Source: an uncultured Lachnospiraceae bacterium
GTDB taxonomy: Bacteria; Bacillota; Clostridia; Lachnospirales; Lachnospiraceae
NCBI GenBank assembly: GCA_947626945.1
Contig: CANQUC010000009.1
Span: 1-64,000 of the forward strand
Length of the DNA: 64,000 bases
Direction: 5' to 3'
A program made the translations under genes and the position numbers. The notes below the pieces were generated by a model. The model worked only from the letters and a program-made list of their open reading frames with translations. It did not search any database and was not told the origin of the DNA. Shown piece by piece: positions 54,203-62,879 of the stretch (the stretch's first letter is position 1; every line of letters begins with the position of its first letter).

Positions 54203-55432
54203 ATGCAGATATACGAAGAATTGGTGGCGAGAGGTCTGATCGCCCAGGTGACAGATGAAAAAGAGATCAGGGAGCTGGTCAACAACGGGAAAGCCACTTT
54301 TTACATTGGCTTTGATCCTACGGCGGACAGTCTTCATGTAGGGCATTTCATGGCACTCTGCCTGATGAAGCGCCTGCAGATGGCGGGCAACCGGCCCATT
54401 GCCCTGATCGGCGGCGGCACAGGCATGATCGGAGACCCCTCCGGCAGGACCGATATGCGGCAGATGATGACCACAGAGACCATTCAGCACAACTGCGACT
54501 GCTTTAAAAAACAGATGAGCCGATTTATTGATTTTTCCGATGGAAAGGCGCTGATGGTCAACAACGCGGACTGGCTGATGGATCTGAACTATATTGACGT
54601 GCTGCGGGAAGTGGGACCCCATTTTTCCGTAAACCGCATGCTGGCCGCGGAATGCTACAAACAGCGCATGGAGCGGGGATTAAGCTTTCTGGAGTTTAAC
54701 TACATGATCATGCAGAGCTACGATTTCTATGCGTTGTATCAGAAATACGGCTGTAATATGCAGTTTGGCGGCGACGATCAGTGGAGCAATATGCTGGGCG
54801 GCACGGAGCTGATCCGCAGAAAGCTGGGCAAGGACGCTTACGCTATGACCATTACCCTGCTGCTGAACTCTGAGGGAAAGAAGATGGGCAAGACCCAGGC
54901 CGGCGCCGTATGGCTGGATCCAAACAAGACGTCCCCCTTTGACTTTTACCAGTACTGGCGGAACGTGGCGGACGCGGATGTGATGAAGTGCATCCGGATG
55001 CTTACGTTTCTTCCCCTGGAGGAGATCGACAGGATGGACAGCTGGGAGGGAAGCCAGCTGAATCAGGCAAAGGAGATCCTTGCCTATGAGCTGACCAGCC
55101 TGGTTCATGGAAAAGAAGAGGCAGAGAAAGCCCAAAAAAGCGCAAAGGCGCTGTTTGCGGGAGGCGGACAGGCAGCGGCGGATATACCGGAGACCGTTCT
55201 TTCGCAGGCGGATCTTACGGACGGCGCCGTGGACATTCTCACCCTGCTTGTAAAGTGCGGGCTGGTGACCTCAAAATCAGAGGCCAGGCGCGCGGTGGAG
55301 CAGGGCGGCGTGGCTCTGAACGGAGAAAAGGTAACGGACATTAAGACCCTGATCGCCGGGGAGGAACTGCAGGCAAAAGAGACGGTACTGCGCCGGGGCA
55401 GGAAGAATTTCAGAAAGATCTCGCTGCGCTGA
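54203..55432 (+). CDS. tyrS: Tyrosine--tRNA ligase
   Basis: A 409-residue class I synthetase of the TyrRS type. [10 protein letters not shown] is the HIGH motif, and [15 protein letters not shown] carries the KMSKS-like loop. Tyrosine-site residues lie in [20 protein letters not shown] and [10 protein letters not shown]. The C-terminal S4 RNA-binding domain (about 345-405) is intact ([20 protein letters not shown]). Only 51 bases separate it from the preceding gene, so no T-box leader is present. Confidence 0.96.
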   Translation: MQIYEELVARGLIAQVTDEKEIRELVNNGKATFYIGFDPTADSLHVGHFMALCLMKRLQMAGNRPIALIGGGTGMIGDPSGRTDMRQMMTTETIQHNCDCFKKQMSRFIDFSDGKALMVNNADWLMDLNYIDVLREVGPHFSVNRMLAAECYKQRMERGLSFLEFNYMIMQSYDFYALYQKYGCNMQFGGDDQWSNMLGGTELIRRKLGKDAYAMTITLLLNSEGKKMGKTQAGAVWLDPNKTSPFDFYQYWRNVADADVMKCIRMLTFLPLEEIDRMDSWEGSQLNQAKEILAYELTSLVHGKEEAEKAQKSAKALFAGGGQAAADIPETVLSQADLTDGAVDILTLLVKCGLVTSKSEARRAVEQGGVALNGEKVTDIKTLIAGEELQAKETVLRRGRKNFRKISLR

Positions 55433-55442
55433 GAACAAAATC

Positions 55443-56138
55443 ATGAAAGAAAAAATTCTGATTGTAGATGATGAAAAGGAAATCGCGGATCTCATTGCCC
55501 TTTATCTGACCAATGAAGGCTATGAATGCAAAAAGTGCTATACCGGCAGGGAGGCGCTTCGGCTGATTTCGGAAAACTCCTGGGATCTGGCGGTGCTGGA
55601 TGTCATGCTTCCGGATATAAACGGATTTTCGCTTTTGAGAAAGATCCGGGAGGACCGGTTTTTCCCGGTAATTATGCTTACCGCCAAGACGGAAGACCTG
55701 GATAAGATCACAGGGCTTACCATAGGCGCCGACGACTATATGACAAAGCCCTTTAACCCGCTGGAGTTGTGCGCAAGGGTCAAGACCCAGCTGCGCCGTT
55801 ACTACAGGTACAACCAGGCCGGCGGGGAAAAGCAGCCGCCAAAGCGCCATGAGCTTCACGGGCTGCTGATTGAAAAGGATACGCATATCTGCACCCTGTA
55901 CGGCAGGGATCTGGGGCTGACGCCCATAGAATTTTCCATTCTCTGGTATCTCTGTGAGAATCAGGGAAAGGTGGTATCTTCAGAAGAACTGTTTGAAGCT
56001 GTCTGGGGAGAAAAGTATCTGGACAGCAATAACACGGTAATGGCGCACATCGGCCGCCTGCGGGAGAAAATGAAGGATTCTTCACGGCATCCCAAATTTA
56101 TCCGGACGGTCTGGGGAGTGGGGTATCGGATTGAATAA
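55443..56138 (+). CDS. VanR-like OmpR-family response regulator
   Basis: A 231-residue response regulator. The receiver has phosphoacceptor Asp53 in LAVLDVMLPD and Lys in MTKPFNPLEL. The winged-helix output domain ends TVWGVGYRIE. The receiver (DKITGLTIGADDYMTKPF) and output regions (LTPIEFSILWYLCENQGKVV) are strikingly close to VanR of vancomycin-resistance operons. The start codon has only a weak site, and the next gene's TTG lies within its last codons. No vanH, vanA or vanX gene is nearby. Confidence 0.9.
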   Translation: MKEKILIVDDEKEIADLIALYLTNEGYECKKCYTGREALRLISENSWDLAVLDVMLPDINGFSLLRKIREDRFFPVIMLTAKTEDLDKITGLTIGADDYMTKPFNPLELCARVKTQLRRYYRYNQAGGEKQPPKRHELHGLLIEKDTHICTLYGRDLGLTPIEFSILWYLCENQGKVVSSEELFEAVWGEKYLDSNNTVMAHIGRLREKMKDSSRHPKFIRTVWGVGYRIE

Positions 56139-57276
56139 CAGCTTGCGGCAATTGAGAAAAAATTTGTCCAGAAAAATGCTGAGCACCGTCATTTTGACTT
56201 TGTCGGTATTTCTTCTGACGGCAGGGGCCCTGATGTTTTTTTCCTGGCTGGTTTTAAGCAGGTATACATGGCAGGTGGGCCCTCAGTGGGCATTCCTCCA
56301 TTTTGTGAATGAGCACAGGGGAGGAGTGCTTTTGTTTCTGGGGATTTTGTGCGCTCTTGTGCTGTGGATCCGCTCCTGGCGGCAGATGATGGGATATCTG
56401 AACGAGACCATGGAGGCCGCCGCAATTGCCGCCCGCGCCGACGACCAGCCCATTGTGCTGTCTCCGGAGCTGGCAGAGGTGGCTTACTGGATGAACGAGA
56501 TCAAGGCCAGCGTAAAGGCCCATGAACAGGCGGCCAGAAAGGCGGAGCAGCGGAAAAATGACCTGATCGTGTATCTGGCTCATGACCTGAAAACCCCGCT
56601 GACCTCCGTGATCGGTTATCTGACCCTTTTGCGGGATGAAGAGCAGATCTCCGAAAAAATGCAGGAAAAGTATCTGGGCATTGCGCTGGAAAAGGCAGAG
56701 CGGCTGGAAGACCTGATCAATGAGTTTTTTGAGATCGCGAAATTCAATCTGACCACCATTTCTCTGGAATACAGCACCGTAAACCTGACCCGGATGCTGG
56801 AGCAGATCACTTATGAATTTACGCCCCTGCTGGCGCCCAAAAAGCTTACTTTCTGCCTGAACTGTCCTCCTGACGTGCGCCTGGTCTGCGACGGACAGAA
56901 GATCCAGCGGGTATTTGACAATCTGATCCGCAACGCGGTGAACTATTGCTATGAAAACAGCCAGATCAGTATTGAGGTGACGGAAGATTCCGCAGGCGTG
57001 CAGTGCCGTTTTACCAATCATGGCGCTACGATCCCAAAGGAAAAGCTGGATCGGATTTTTGAGCAGTTTTACCGGCTGGACAGCGCCCGGAGCACCAAGA
57101 CCGGCGGGGCAGGACTTGGCCTTGCCATTGCAAGGGAGATCGTGGAGCAGCACCGGGGCACTATTCTGGCATTCAGCGGCCATGAGACGGTTTCCTTTGT
57201 AGTGAAGCTGCCAAAGTTTGAGACTTCTTTTCTGCAAAAAGACGCTGACTTTACATCAAAAGAAAAAAATCTGTAG
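56131..57276 (+). CDS. VanS-like sensor histidine kinase
   Basis: A 381-residue membrane kinase. Two helices (about 18-42 and 64-80) flank a short external loop. The HisKA domain has His151 in YLAHDLKTPLTSVIGYLTLL, a VanS hallmark. The ATPase domain has NLIRNAVNYC, a divergent G1 region TNHGATIPKEKLD and TGGAGLGLAIAREIVEQHRG. It starts with TTG overlapping the regulator gene by eight bases, as is typical for coupled pairs. The stop overlaps a VanR-type box. It probably senses an envelope stress or cell-wall antibiotic. Confidence 0.88.
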   Translation: MNNSLRQLRKNLSRKMLSTVILTLSVFLLTAGALMFFSWLVLSRYTWQVGPQWAFLHFVNEHRGGVLLFLGILCALVLWIRSWRQMMGYLNETMEAAAIAARADDQPIVLSPELAEVAYWMNEIKASVKAHEQAARKAEQRKNDLIVYLAHDLKTPLTSVIGYLTLLRDEEQISEKMQEKYLGIALEKAERLEDLINEFFEIAKFNLTTISLEYSTVNLTRMLEQITYEFTPLLAPKKLTFCLNCPPDVRLVCDGQKIQRVFDNLIRNAVNYCYENSQISIEVTEDSAGVQCRFTNHGATIPKEKLDRIFEQFYRLDSARSTKTGGAGLGLAIAREIVEQHRGTILAFSGHETVSFVVKLPKFETSFLQKDADFTSKEKNL

Positions 57277-57294
57277 GAAAATCGTAAGAAATTT
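57272..57294 (+). promoter_or_regulatory. VanR-type operator upstream of the C39 peptidase gene
   Basis: TGTAGGAAAAT (57272-57282) and CGTAAGAAATT (57283-57293) are two tandem 11-base repeats. TCGTAAGAAATTT (57282-57294) matches the VanR-binding consensus as I remember it (TCGTANGAAANTT). It overlaps the vanS-like stop codon and precedes the peptidase gene by about 90 bases. Confidence 0.65.
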
Positions 57295-57380
57295 ACAGGA
57301 TTTTTTTCGGTTTTTCTGCGGTGAAAACAGATAAAAGAACCCTCCTTTTTTGTTAGGATACAGGAAAGGAGGGATCTGTC

Positions 57381-58196
57381 ATGAAACAATCCGCTGTCAG
57401 GAAAAAAAGAAAACGGGTAAAACGCCTGCTGATCCTGGCCATGCTGCTGCTTGCGGGAACGCTTACAGCCCTTGCGGCGGTGGTTTTGAAAAAAATGATT
57501 CTGAAATCGGGAACGCTTTCCGTGCTGCAGGCTTCCGGCAGTGTGAGCCGGCAGCAGCTGGCGGAGCTGAAAGAAAAGAAAGAGGATCTGCCGCAGCGGC
57601 TGCTGGACGCGCTGGAGAACAACTATGAACTGGTGGATTTCGCGCTGGGCTATTCGGAAAAGATAGGCACCTATGAGGAACAAATTACCCTGGAGCCTCA
57701 GGAGGACCGGGCCATTCCCCTGTTTTTGCAGTGGGATCAGAGATGGGGCTACGCCAGATACGGAGACGGCTGCATCGGTCTGGACGGCTGCGGGCCTACC
57801 TGCCTTTCCATGGTGCTGGCAGGACTTACCGGGGACTTTTCTCAGAATCCAAAGCGGATCGCGGACTTTTCCATGGAGAACGGATATGTCAGCGAAGGCT
57901 CCTCTACTTCCTGGGCGCTGATGACTGACGGCGCGGCGAGCCTGGGGCTGTCTGTGAGAGAGGTGCCGCTGGATCAGCAAAAGATGATCCGGGCTCTGGA
58001 GGCCGGGCAGCCGATTATCTGCAGTGTCCGGCAGGGAGATTTTACGACGGTGGGACATTTTATCGTGATCTTTCAATATCGGGACGGAAGCTTTCGCGTC
58101 AATGACCCGAACAGCACCCTGCGAAGCAGCCAGACATACAGTTTTGAACGCTTATCCCCTCAGATCAAGGGAATGTGGGCTTACGAAAAGCAGTAA
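57381..58196 (+). CDS. Membrane-anchored C39-like papain-fold peptidase
   Basis: A 271-residue protein with a lysine-rich start, one membrane helix (about 16-35), a helical stalk and an extracytoplasmic peptidase_C39_2 domain from about residue 110. The catalytic Cys137 lies in GLDGCGPTCLSM; the His is in TVGHFIVIFQYR and the Asp/Asn in FRVNDPNS. Substrates of this family are unknown; wall peptides are plausible. AAAGGAGG precedes the ATG. The VanR-type box upstream makes it the likely main target of the VanRS-like system. Confidence 0.85.
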   Translation: MKQSAVRKKRKRVKRLLILAMLLLAGTLTALAAVVLKKMILKSGTLSVLQASGSVSRQQLAELKEKKEDLPQRLLDALENNYELVDFALGYSEKIGTYEEQITLEPQEDRAIPLFLQWDQRWGYARYGDGCIGLDGCGPTCLSMVLAGLTGDFSQNPKRIADFSMENGYVSEGSSTSWALMTDGAASLGLSVREVPLDQQKMIRALEAGQPIICSVRQGDFTTVGHFIVIFQYRDGSFRVNDPNSTLRSSQTYSFERLSPQIKGMWAYEKQ

Positions 58197-58219
58197 AGCA
58201 AACCGCTGCCTGGCATCCC

Positions 58220-58261
58220 CTGTCTGCCGGAAAGTGAGATCCGCGGGGCAAAAGCAGACAG
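58220..58261 (+). promoter_or_regulatory. Intercistronic hairpin before the amidase gene
   Basis: CTGTCTGC (58220-58227) and GCAGACAG (58254-58261) form an 8-bp stem with a 26-base loop. It lacks a T run and sits between the peptidase and amidase genes, so it is more likely a processing or stability element than a terminator. Confidence 0.35.
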
Positions 58262-58291
58262 ACTGCGGATAAGAATGGAGCGGAACAGAAG

Positions 58292-59020
58292 ATGAAGCGT
58301 ATGAGTAAAAAAAAGAAGAAGCTGCTTGCGGTCAGGATTTCATTGCTGGTTGTTTTTCTCGGCGTGTTCTGTCTCCTTATTTTTTACTGCAGGAAGCTTT
58401 CAGAGAAAATGGACGCGGAGCAGGCGCGAAAGCCGGCCGGGCCGCTGGTGTGCGTTGACGCGGGCCACGGCGGAGCGGACACCGGCGCTTTGGGAGAGGG
58501 AGGCCGGTACGAAAAGGATGATAATCTGAAGCTTGCCAAGGCTGTAAAAGAAGAACTGGAAAAAAGAAATATCCGTGTGGTTATGACGCGGGAAGACGAT
58601 ACAAAGGTAAGCCTGCAGGGCAGGTGCGACATTGCCAATGACGCGGGGGCCGTACTGTTTGTGTCTCTGCACAGAAACAGCGCTTCGGCGGCGGCCGCAA
58701 AGGGCGTGGAGATCTGGACGGCAAACAAAGGCCGGGGCGCCCGGATGGCAGGGTACATACTGGACGGTTTAAGGGAAGCGGGTATCCAGGAGGACCGGGG
58801 CGTGCAGGAAGGCACCAGCAGCAGCGATAAATCGGATTATTACATCAATAAACACACAACCATGCCCAGCTGTCTCGCGGAGATGGGATTTATCACAAAT
58901 GAGGAGGACAACCGCCTGTTTGATGAGAATCTGGACCGCTACGCCGCAGCCATCGCGGAGGGCGTGGATCAGATGCTGCAGGAGATGGCCGCGGAAGACG
59001 CCGCAAAGGACGCTGTTTAG
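58292..59020 (+). CDS. N-acetylmuramoyl-L-alanine amidase (Amidase_3)
   Basis: A 242-residue protein with an N-terminal membrane anchor (about 11-32) and a zinc amidase_3 domain. The ligands are His59 in VDAGHGGADTG, Glu in GGRYEKDD and His in FVSLHRNS. The catalytic Glu lies in CLAEMGFITNEEDN. It cuts between N-acetylmuramic acid and L-alanine in peptidoglycan. It follows the C39-like gene on the same strand, so the two may be one VanR-controlled wall-remodelling unit. The ATG at 58292 has GGAG upstream; 58301 is an alternative. Confidence 0.92.
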   Translation: MKRMSKKKKKLLAVRISLLVVFLGVFCLLIFYCRKLSEKMDAEQARKPAGPLVCVDAGHGGADTGALGEGGRYEKDDNLKLAKAVKEELEKRNIRVVMTREDDTKVSLQGRCDIANDAGAVLFVSLHRNSASAAAAKGVEIWTANKGRGARMAGYILDGLREAGIQEDRGVQEGTSSSDKSDYYINKHTTMPSCLAEMGFITNEEDNRLFDENLDRYAAAIAEGVDQMLQEMAAEDAAKDAV

Positions 59021-59039
59021 CGAAAACCGAAAAAAGCGC

Positions 59040-60143
59040 TTATTCCATGAAAGTGAAAGTATTTACAATGACTTCCGAAGCCGTAAACACGCCGTTTTCT
59101 TCATGGCCTCTTAATTCTACGTTATCATCGGCTTCAAGGAGGTCTTTTGTAATGTCCGCCCATTCCACCCGGTTGCCGTACATGTCGTAGATCCGTTTTT
59201 CGCGGTAAACGGCGTCGGGACTGACGCGGACGGGAATCAGCTGTTGGTGTTTCCCCTGACCGGAATAGGCGATGGAGCCGCCGTTATCCAGCTCCTGTGT
59301 TGTGATCTTGTTGATGAAAAAGCCGTCCTCCGTAAACGAGGTGATATATCCGTTTAAGGTATCTTCGCCGGAGCCGGAATTGTTTTTGGCGGATCCGTTG
59401 GCAGCGTTGCCGCCGGAGCTGTCTTTGTAAGGGGAATCCGTACCGTCTCCAGTTTTGTCCGGCAGCGTGATCTCTGTTTTTACGGAAGCGTCTCCCGGCA
59501 ATCCGCCGGAAAGATCATCGTAGATATAACCGGGTTTCGTGTCCGCGGACCGCATCCGGATGCCGAGAAACAGACCGAAACGGGGAACGGCGATCAGGGC
59601 GCCCAGACAAAAACAGACTGCGGACAGGAGCAGCGTGACTTTCTGCATGGATCGCCGTCGGCCTTTTGTGAAACGCCGGACTCCGTAAAATGTGCCGCAG
59701 CCCACCATCGCGCCGGCTGCGTTCAGAATTACGTCGTCAATGTCCGAGCTGCCAAGATACAGCGCATACTGCAGGACCTCAAACAGAATGCTGAGCGAAA
59801 CAGAGAAAAGAAATACCCGCCGCGGCTTTTGAAAAGGCAAAAACAGCAGAGGGAGAAAGTAACCCAGGGGAGAAAAAATGAACAGGTTGCCCATGATATT
59901 GGCAAAGCTTCGCCAAAACTGACCGTGAAAGGCCATCTGCGCAAAGTCCCTTACCGTAAGAAAAGGGATCAGATTGCAGGAGCGAAAGCCGTCCACTTTG
60001 CCGTGAAGGACGCCGTATACGACCTGGGAAAAGGAACTGTATTTAAATAAGATTATCCTGCACATCAGCAGAAGATAAATCATGAAAACCAGATACAGCA
60101 GGATCTGGAGAAATCTGCCGGAGGAATGATCTGTCTTTTTCAT
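59040..60143 (-). CDS. VanZ-family membrane protein with long C-terminal extension
   Basis: A 367-residue protein. The first 170 or so residues form a VanZ domain with four or five helices; diagnostic blocks are NLIPFLTVRDF, NIMGNLFIFSPLGYFLPLLF and GSSDIDDVILNAAGAMVGC. A further helix (about 175-195) is followed by about 170 residues outside the membrane: a Gly/Ser/Asp-rich linker and a small beta-rich domain (LNGYITSFTEDGFFINKI onward). VanZ proteins raise resistance to teicoplanin or lipoglycopeptides by an unclear mechanism. The extension is unusual. The ATG at 60143 follows AGGTGA; a GTG at 60152 is possible. Confidence 0.85.
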   Translation of the reverse strand: MKKTDHSSGRFLQILLYLVFMIYLLLMCRIILFKYSSFSQVVYGVLHGKVDGFRSCNLIPFLTVRDFAQMAFHGQFWRSFANIMGNLFIFSPLGYFLPLLFLPFQKPRRVFLFSVSLSILFEVLQYALYLGSSDIDDVILNAAGAMVGCGTFYGVRRFTKGRRRSMQKVTLLLSAVCFCLGALIAVPRFGLFLGIRMRSADTKPGYIYDDLSGGLPGDASVKTEITLPDKTGDGTDSPYKDSSGGNAANGSAKNNSGSGEDTLNGYITSFTEDGFFINKITTQELDNGGSIAYSGQGKHQQLIPVRVSPDAVYREKRIYDMYGNRVEWADITKDLLEADDNVELRGHEENGVFTASEVIVNTFTFME

Positions 60144-60322
60144 AGGGATCACCTGTTTGCATAATATTTTGGTGTCGGCTGCAGGTTCTGTCGTTTGCCC
60201 GCGAAACGAATGCTTTATAGGAGATGGCGCTCAGAATTTTTTTTGCGCAGGTTGGCAGACCGCGGCAGCCCTGCCGGGTTTTTTGTATCCCGACAGTATC
60301 ATTGTAGCAGCGGCTTTGGCAG

Positions 60323-60392
60323 AAAACCTGCGGAAATTCTGATAAAAACCTGCGGAAATAGTTACGATTCCATACATATTTACGCCTGCGGA
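60323..60392 (+). promoter_or_regulatory. Direct-repeat operator candidate before the second two-component operon
   Basis: AAAACCTGCGGAAAT occurs at 60323-60337 and again at 60345-60359, exactly 22 bases apart, two helical turns. A third core, CCTGCGGA, lies at 60385-60392. The spacing fits tandem binding of an OmpR-family regulator, perhaps autoregulation of the operon starting at 60409 or control of the divergent VanZ gene. Confidence 0.5.
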
Positions 60393-60408
60393 CAGAGGAG
60401 GTTATGAG

Positions 60409-61077
60409 TTGTACAAACTATTGCTTGTGGAAGATGATGATCGGATCGTAAAAAACCTGGCCACCTTTCTGAAAGGGGAGGGCTTTCTGGTGAACAGCGC
60501 TTCCGGACAGGAAGACGCGCTGAAGCTGCTGGATGAGACCCGTTTCGATCTGGTACTTCTGGATGTGTCCTTAAGGGACGGAAACGGGTTTTCCCTCTGC
60601 AAAGCCGTAAAACAGCATGGGGATGTTCCGGTAATCTTTGTGACGGCCTCAGGGGACGAATACAGTGTGGTGACCGGACTGGAGCTTGGGGCAGACGATT
60701 ATATCAGCAAGCCTTTCCGTCCAAGGGAGCTGGTTTCCCGGATCAGGACGGTGCTTCGCAGGAGCCGGAAAGGGCAGGCGCTTCTGGAGGCGGGCGGCCT
60801 GGTGGCGGATACGGCAAGGGGCACGGTTTACAAAGACGGCCGGGAGCTGTTTCTGTCAGCGCTGGAATACAGGCTGCTGCTTACTTTTTTGACAAATAAG
60901 GGATCGGTGCTTTCCCGGACAAAGCTTCTGGAGGAGATCTGGGATGTGGCCGGCGATTTTGTCAACGATAATACGCTGACGGTGTATATTAAGCGTCTCC
61001 GGGAAAAGATAGAGGAGGATCCTCAAAATCCCCGGATCATCAAAACGGTACGGGGGCTGGGATACAGAGTGGACTAA
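60409..61077 (+). CDS. OmpR-family response regulator
   Basis: A 222-residue regulator. The receiver has acidic pocket LLVEDDD, phosphoacceptor Asp52 in LVLLDVSLRDGNG and ISKPFRP with the conserved Lys. The winged-helix domain ends TVRGLGYRVD. The TTG start is set by GAGGAGG nine bases upstream; the nearby ATG at 60404 is out of frame. It pairs with the kinase gene 11 bases downstream and sits upstream of the ABC transporter, as in antibiotic-peptide sensing modules. Confidence 0.9.
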   Translation: MYKLLLVEDDDRIVKNLATFLKGEGFLVNSASGQEDALKLLDETRFDLVLLDVSLRDGNGFSLCKAVKQHGDVPVIFVTASGDEYSVVTGLELGADDYISKPFRPRELVSRIRTVLRRSRKGQALLEAGGLVADTARGTVYKDGRELFLSALEYRLLLTFLTNKGSVLSRTKLLEEIWDVAGDFVNDNTLTVYIKRLREKIEEDPQNPRIIKTVRGLGYRVD

Positions 61078-61088
61078 AGGAGCGGGCC

Positions 61089-62096
61089 ATGGTGTTTTTC
61101 AGAAATCCTGAGATCAGGAGACAGACAATCTTATATCTGATTCTGACGGCAGCAGTGACGGCGGCAGGCTGGTTTTACAGCTCTGTTTGCGGTCTGCTGC
61201 TTTTTTTTACATGCCTGCTGTTTTCGGCAGCGCATTTTTTTCAGACTTATGCGCGATACAGACGGATCGCCGCGTTAAGCCGGAAGCTGGACTTATTGCT
61301 CCATGGAGCGGAAAACATCAGGTTTTCCGGGTACCGGGAGGGAGAGCTGGCAGTTCTGGAAAACGAGCTGAACAAAATGACCCTGCGGCTGAGAGAACAG
61401 ACCCGGCTGCTGAAAAAGGAAAAGGTTTTTCTGGAGGATTCCATAGCGGACATTTCCCACCAGCTGAAAACTCCTTTGACGGCAATGAACCTGGTATTGA
61501 CCCTGCTGGAGGATGAAAATCTGGGGAAAACCCAGCGGATCGCCTATATCCGGGAACTGGAGGATCATATTTCTCATATCGACTGGCTTGTGGCCACGCT
61601 GCTGAAAATCTCCAGAATCGACGGCGGCACGGTGCAGTTTAAAAAGGAACAGGCAGCTATGGAAAAGCTGATCGCCCTGGCGGCGGCGCCGCTGGAGATT
61701 CCCATGGAGCTGAAGGAGCAGCAGCTGGAGATCCTCATTTCGCCTGAGGCGGTCTTTTCAGGCGATCTGTCCTGGACGGCGGAGGCCGTTCGCAATATTT
61801 TAAAGAACTGTATGGAGCATACCCCAAAAGGGGGAAAGATCCGGATAGAGGCGGAGGAAAATCCGGTCTGCTGCCAGATTTCCATTGAGGACAACGGAAG
61901 AGGCATTCATCCGGAGGATCTGCCCCATATCTTTGAACGGTTTTATAAGGGAAAAGACAGCGGCGATACAAGCGTGGGGATCGGCCTGGCCCTTGCCCGC
62001 ATGATCATCACCGAACAGGAAGGAACCCTGAAAGCGGAAAACAGAAGAGAAGGCGGCGCGAGATTTTCCATTCGATTTTACAAAAGCGTAATATGA
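61089..62096 (+). CDS. Sensor histidine kinase with two close membrane helices
   Basis: A 335-residue kinase. Two helices (about 13-29 and 33-51) are joined by only a few residues, so there is no external sensor domain. This is the layout of intramembrane-sensing kinases that take signals from a partner ABC transporter. The HisKA domain has His124 in IADISHQLKTPLTAMNLVL. The ATPase domain has NILKNCMEHTPKGG, SIEDNGRGIHPEDL and VGIGLALARMII. AAAGGAG precedes the ATG. Its stop codon lies inside the palindrome at 62093-62108. Confidence 0.9.
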   Translation: MVFFRNPEIRRQTILYLILTAAVTAAGWFYSSVCGLLLFFTCLLFSAAHFFQTYARYRRIAALSRKLDLLLHGAENIRFSGYREGELAVLENELNKMTLRLREQTRLLKKEKVFLEDSIADISHQLKTPLTAMNLVLTLLEDENLGKTQRIAYIRELEDHISHIDWLVATLLKISRIDGGTVQFKKEQAAMEKLIALAAAPLEIPMELKEQQLEILISPEAVFSGDLSWTAEAVRNILKNCMEHTPKGGKIRIEAEENPVCCQISIEDNGRGIHPEDLPHIFERFYKGKDSGDTSVGIGLALARMIITEQEGTLKAENRREGGARFSIRFYKSVI

Positions 62097-62130
62097 CAGT
62101 TTTGTCATTTTAAAGTCATGGAGATGTCAC
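62093..62130 (+). promoter_or_regulatory. GTCA-repeat operator of the ABC transporter genes
   Basis: ATGACA-GTTT-TGTCAT is a perfect palindrome at 62093-62108. GTCA then recurs at 62105, 62116 and 62127 (within about one base), an exact 11-base period, ending at 62130. A -10-like TAGGAT lies at 62141-62146. The repeats cover the -35 region, as expected for activation by an OmpR-family regulator. Confidence 0.55.
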
Positions 62131-62195
62131 CGAAAGCAGTTAGGATAAAAAGCAAAATGTGGCGGCGGATTTGTCCCCGCGGAACGGAGGAGATC

Positions 62196-62879
62196 ATGGA
62201 ACTGCTGAAAGTGGAACATTTGACAAAGATATACGGTTCAGGGGAAAATCGGGTTTATGCCCTGGACGACGTATCCTTTACGGTACAGAAAGGAGAATTT
62301 CTGGCGATTATCGGCCCGTCGGGGTCCGGAAAGTCTACCCTGCTTCATCTGATCGGAGGCGTGGATAAGCCCACCTCCGGCAGGGTTTATGTGAATGGAA
62401 TGGACGTGTACTCTCAGACCGACGATCAGCTGGCGGTGTTCCGCCGCAGAGAAGTGGGCCTGATCTATCAGTTTTACAATCTGATCCCGGTGCTGAACGT
62501 AACGGAAAACATGACGCTTCCGGTGCTTATGGACGGCCGGAAAGTCAATGAAGAGCGGCTTTCCCAGCTGCTGACCGTGCTGGATCTGAAAGGAAGAGAA
62601 AATCATCTGCCAAACCAGCTTTCCGGCGGACAGCAGCAGCGGGTTTCCATTGGCCGGGCGCTGATGAACGCTCCGGCCATTGTGCTGGCAGACGAACCCA
62701 CCGGCAATCTGGATTCCAAAAACAGCCAGGAGATCATCAGTCTTCTGAAAATGTCCAATAAAAGCTACAGGCAGACGATGATCGTGATTACCCACGACGA
62801 AAACATCGCCCTGCAGGCAGACCGGATCCTGGCCATTGAGGATGGCCGCATCGCAAGAGATGAGGTGATCCGCAGATGA
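62196..62879 (+). CDS. ABC transporter ATP-binding protein (MacB/LolD type)
   Basis: A 227-residue ATPase. It has Walker [17 protein letters not shown], the Q-loop region [12 protein letters not shown], signature [15 protein letters not shown], Walker [16 protein letters not shown] and switch His in VITHDENIA. The sequence type is that of MacB/LolD/BceA exporters. The ATG at 62196 follows GGAGGAG; the longer frame from 62118 would run through the operator. Its stop overlaps the permease start. Confidence 0.94.
   Translation: MELLKVEHLTKIYGSGENRVYALDDVSFTVQKGEFLAIIGPSGSGKSTLLHLIGGVDKPTSGRVYVNGMDVYSQTDDQLAVFRRREVGLIYQFYNLIPVLNVTENMTLPVLMDGRKVNEERLSQLLTVLDLKGRENHLPNQLSGGQQQRVSIGRALMNAPAIVLADEPTGNLDSKNSQEIISLLKMSNKSYRQTMIVITHDENIALQADRILAIEDGRIARDEVIRR

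Noticed and set aside
60230-60290. Possible plus-strand terminator and small RNA between VanZ and the regulator gene
   Set aside because: The CGGC/GCCG stem before six T's is only four base pairs and no promoter for a small RNA was found. Too weak to list.
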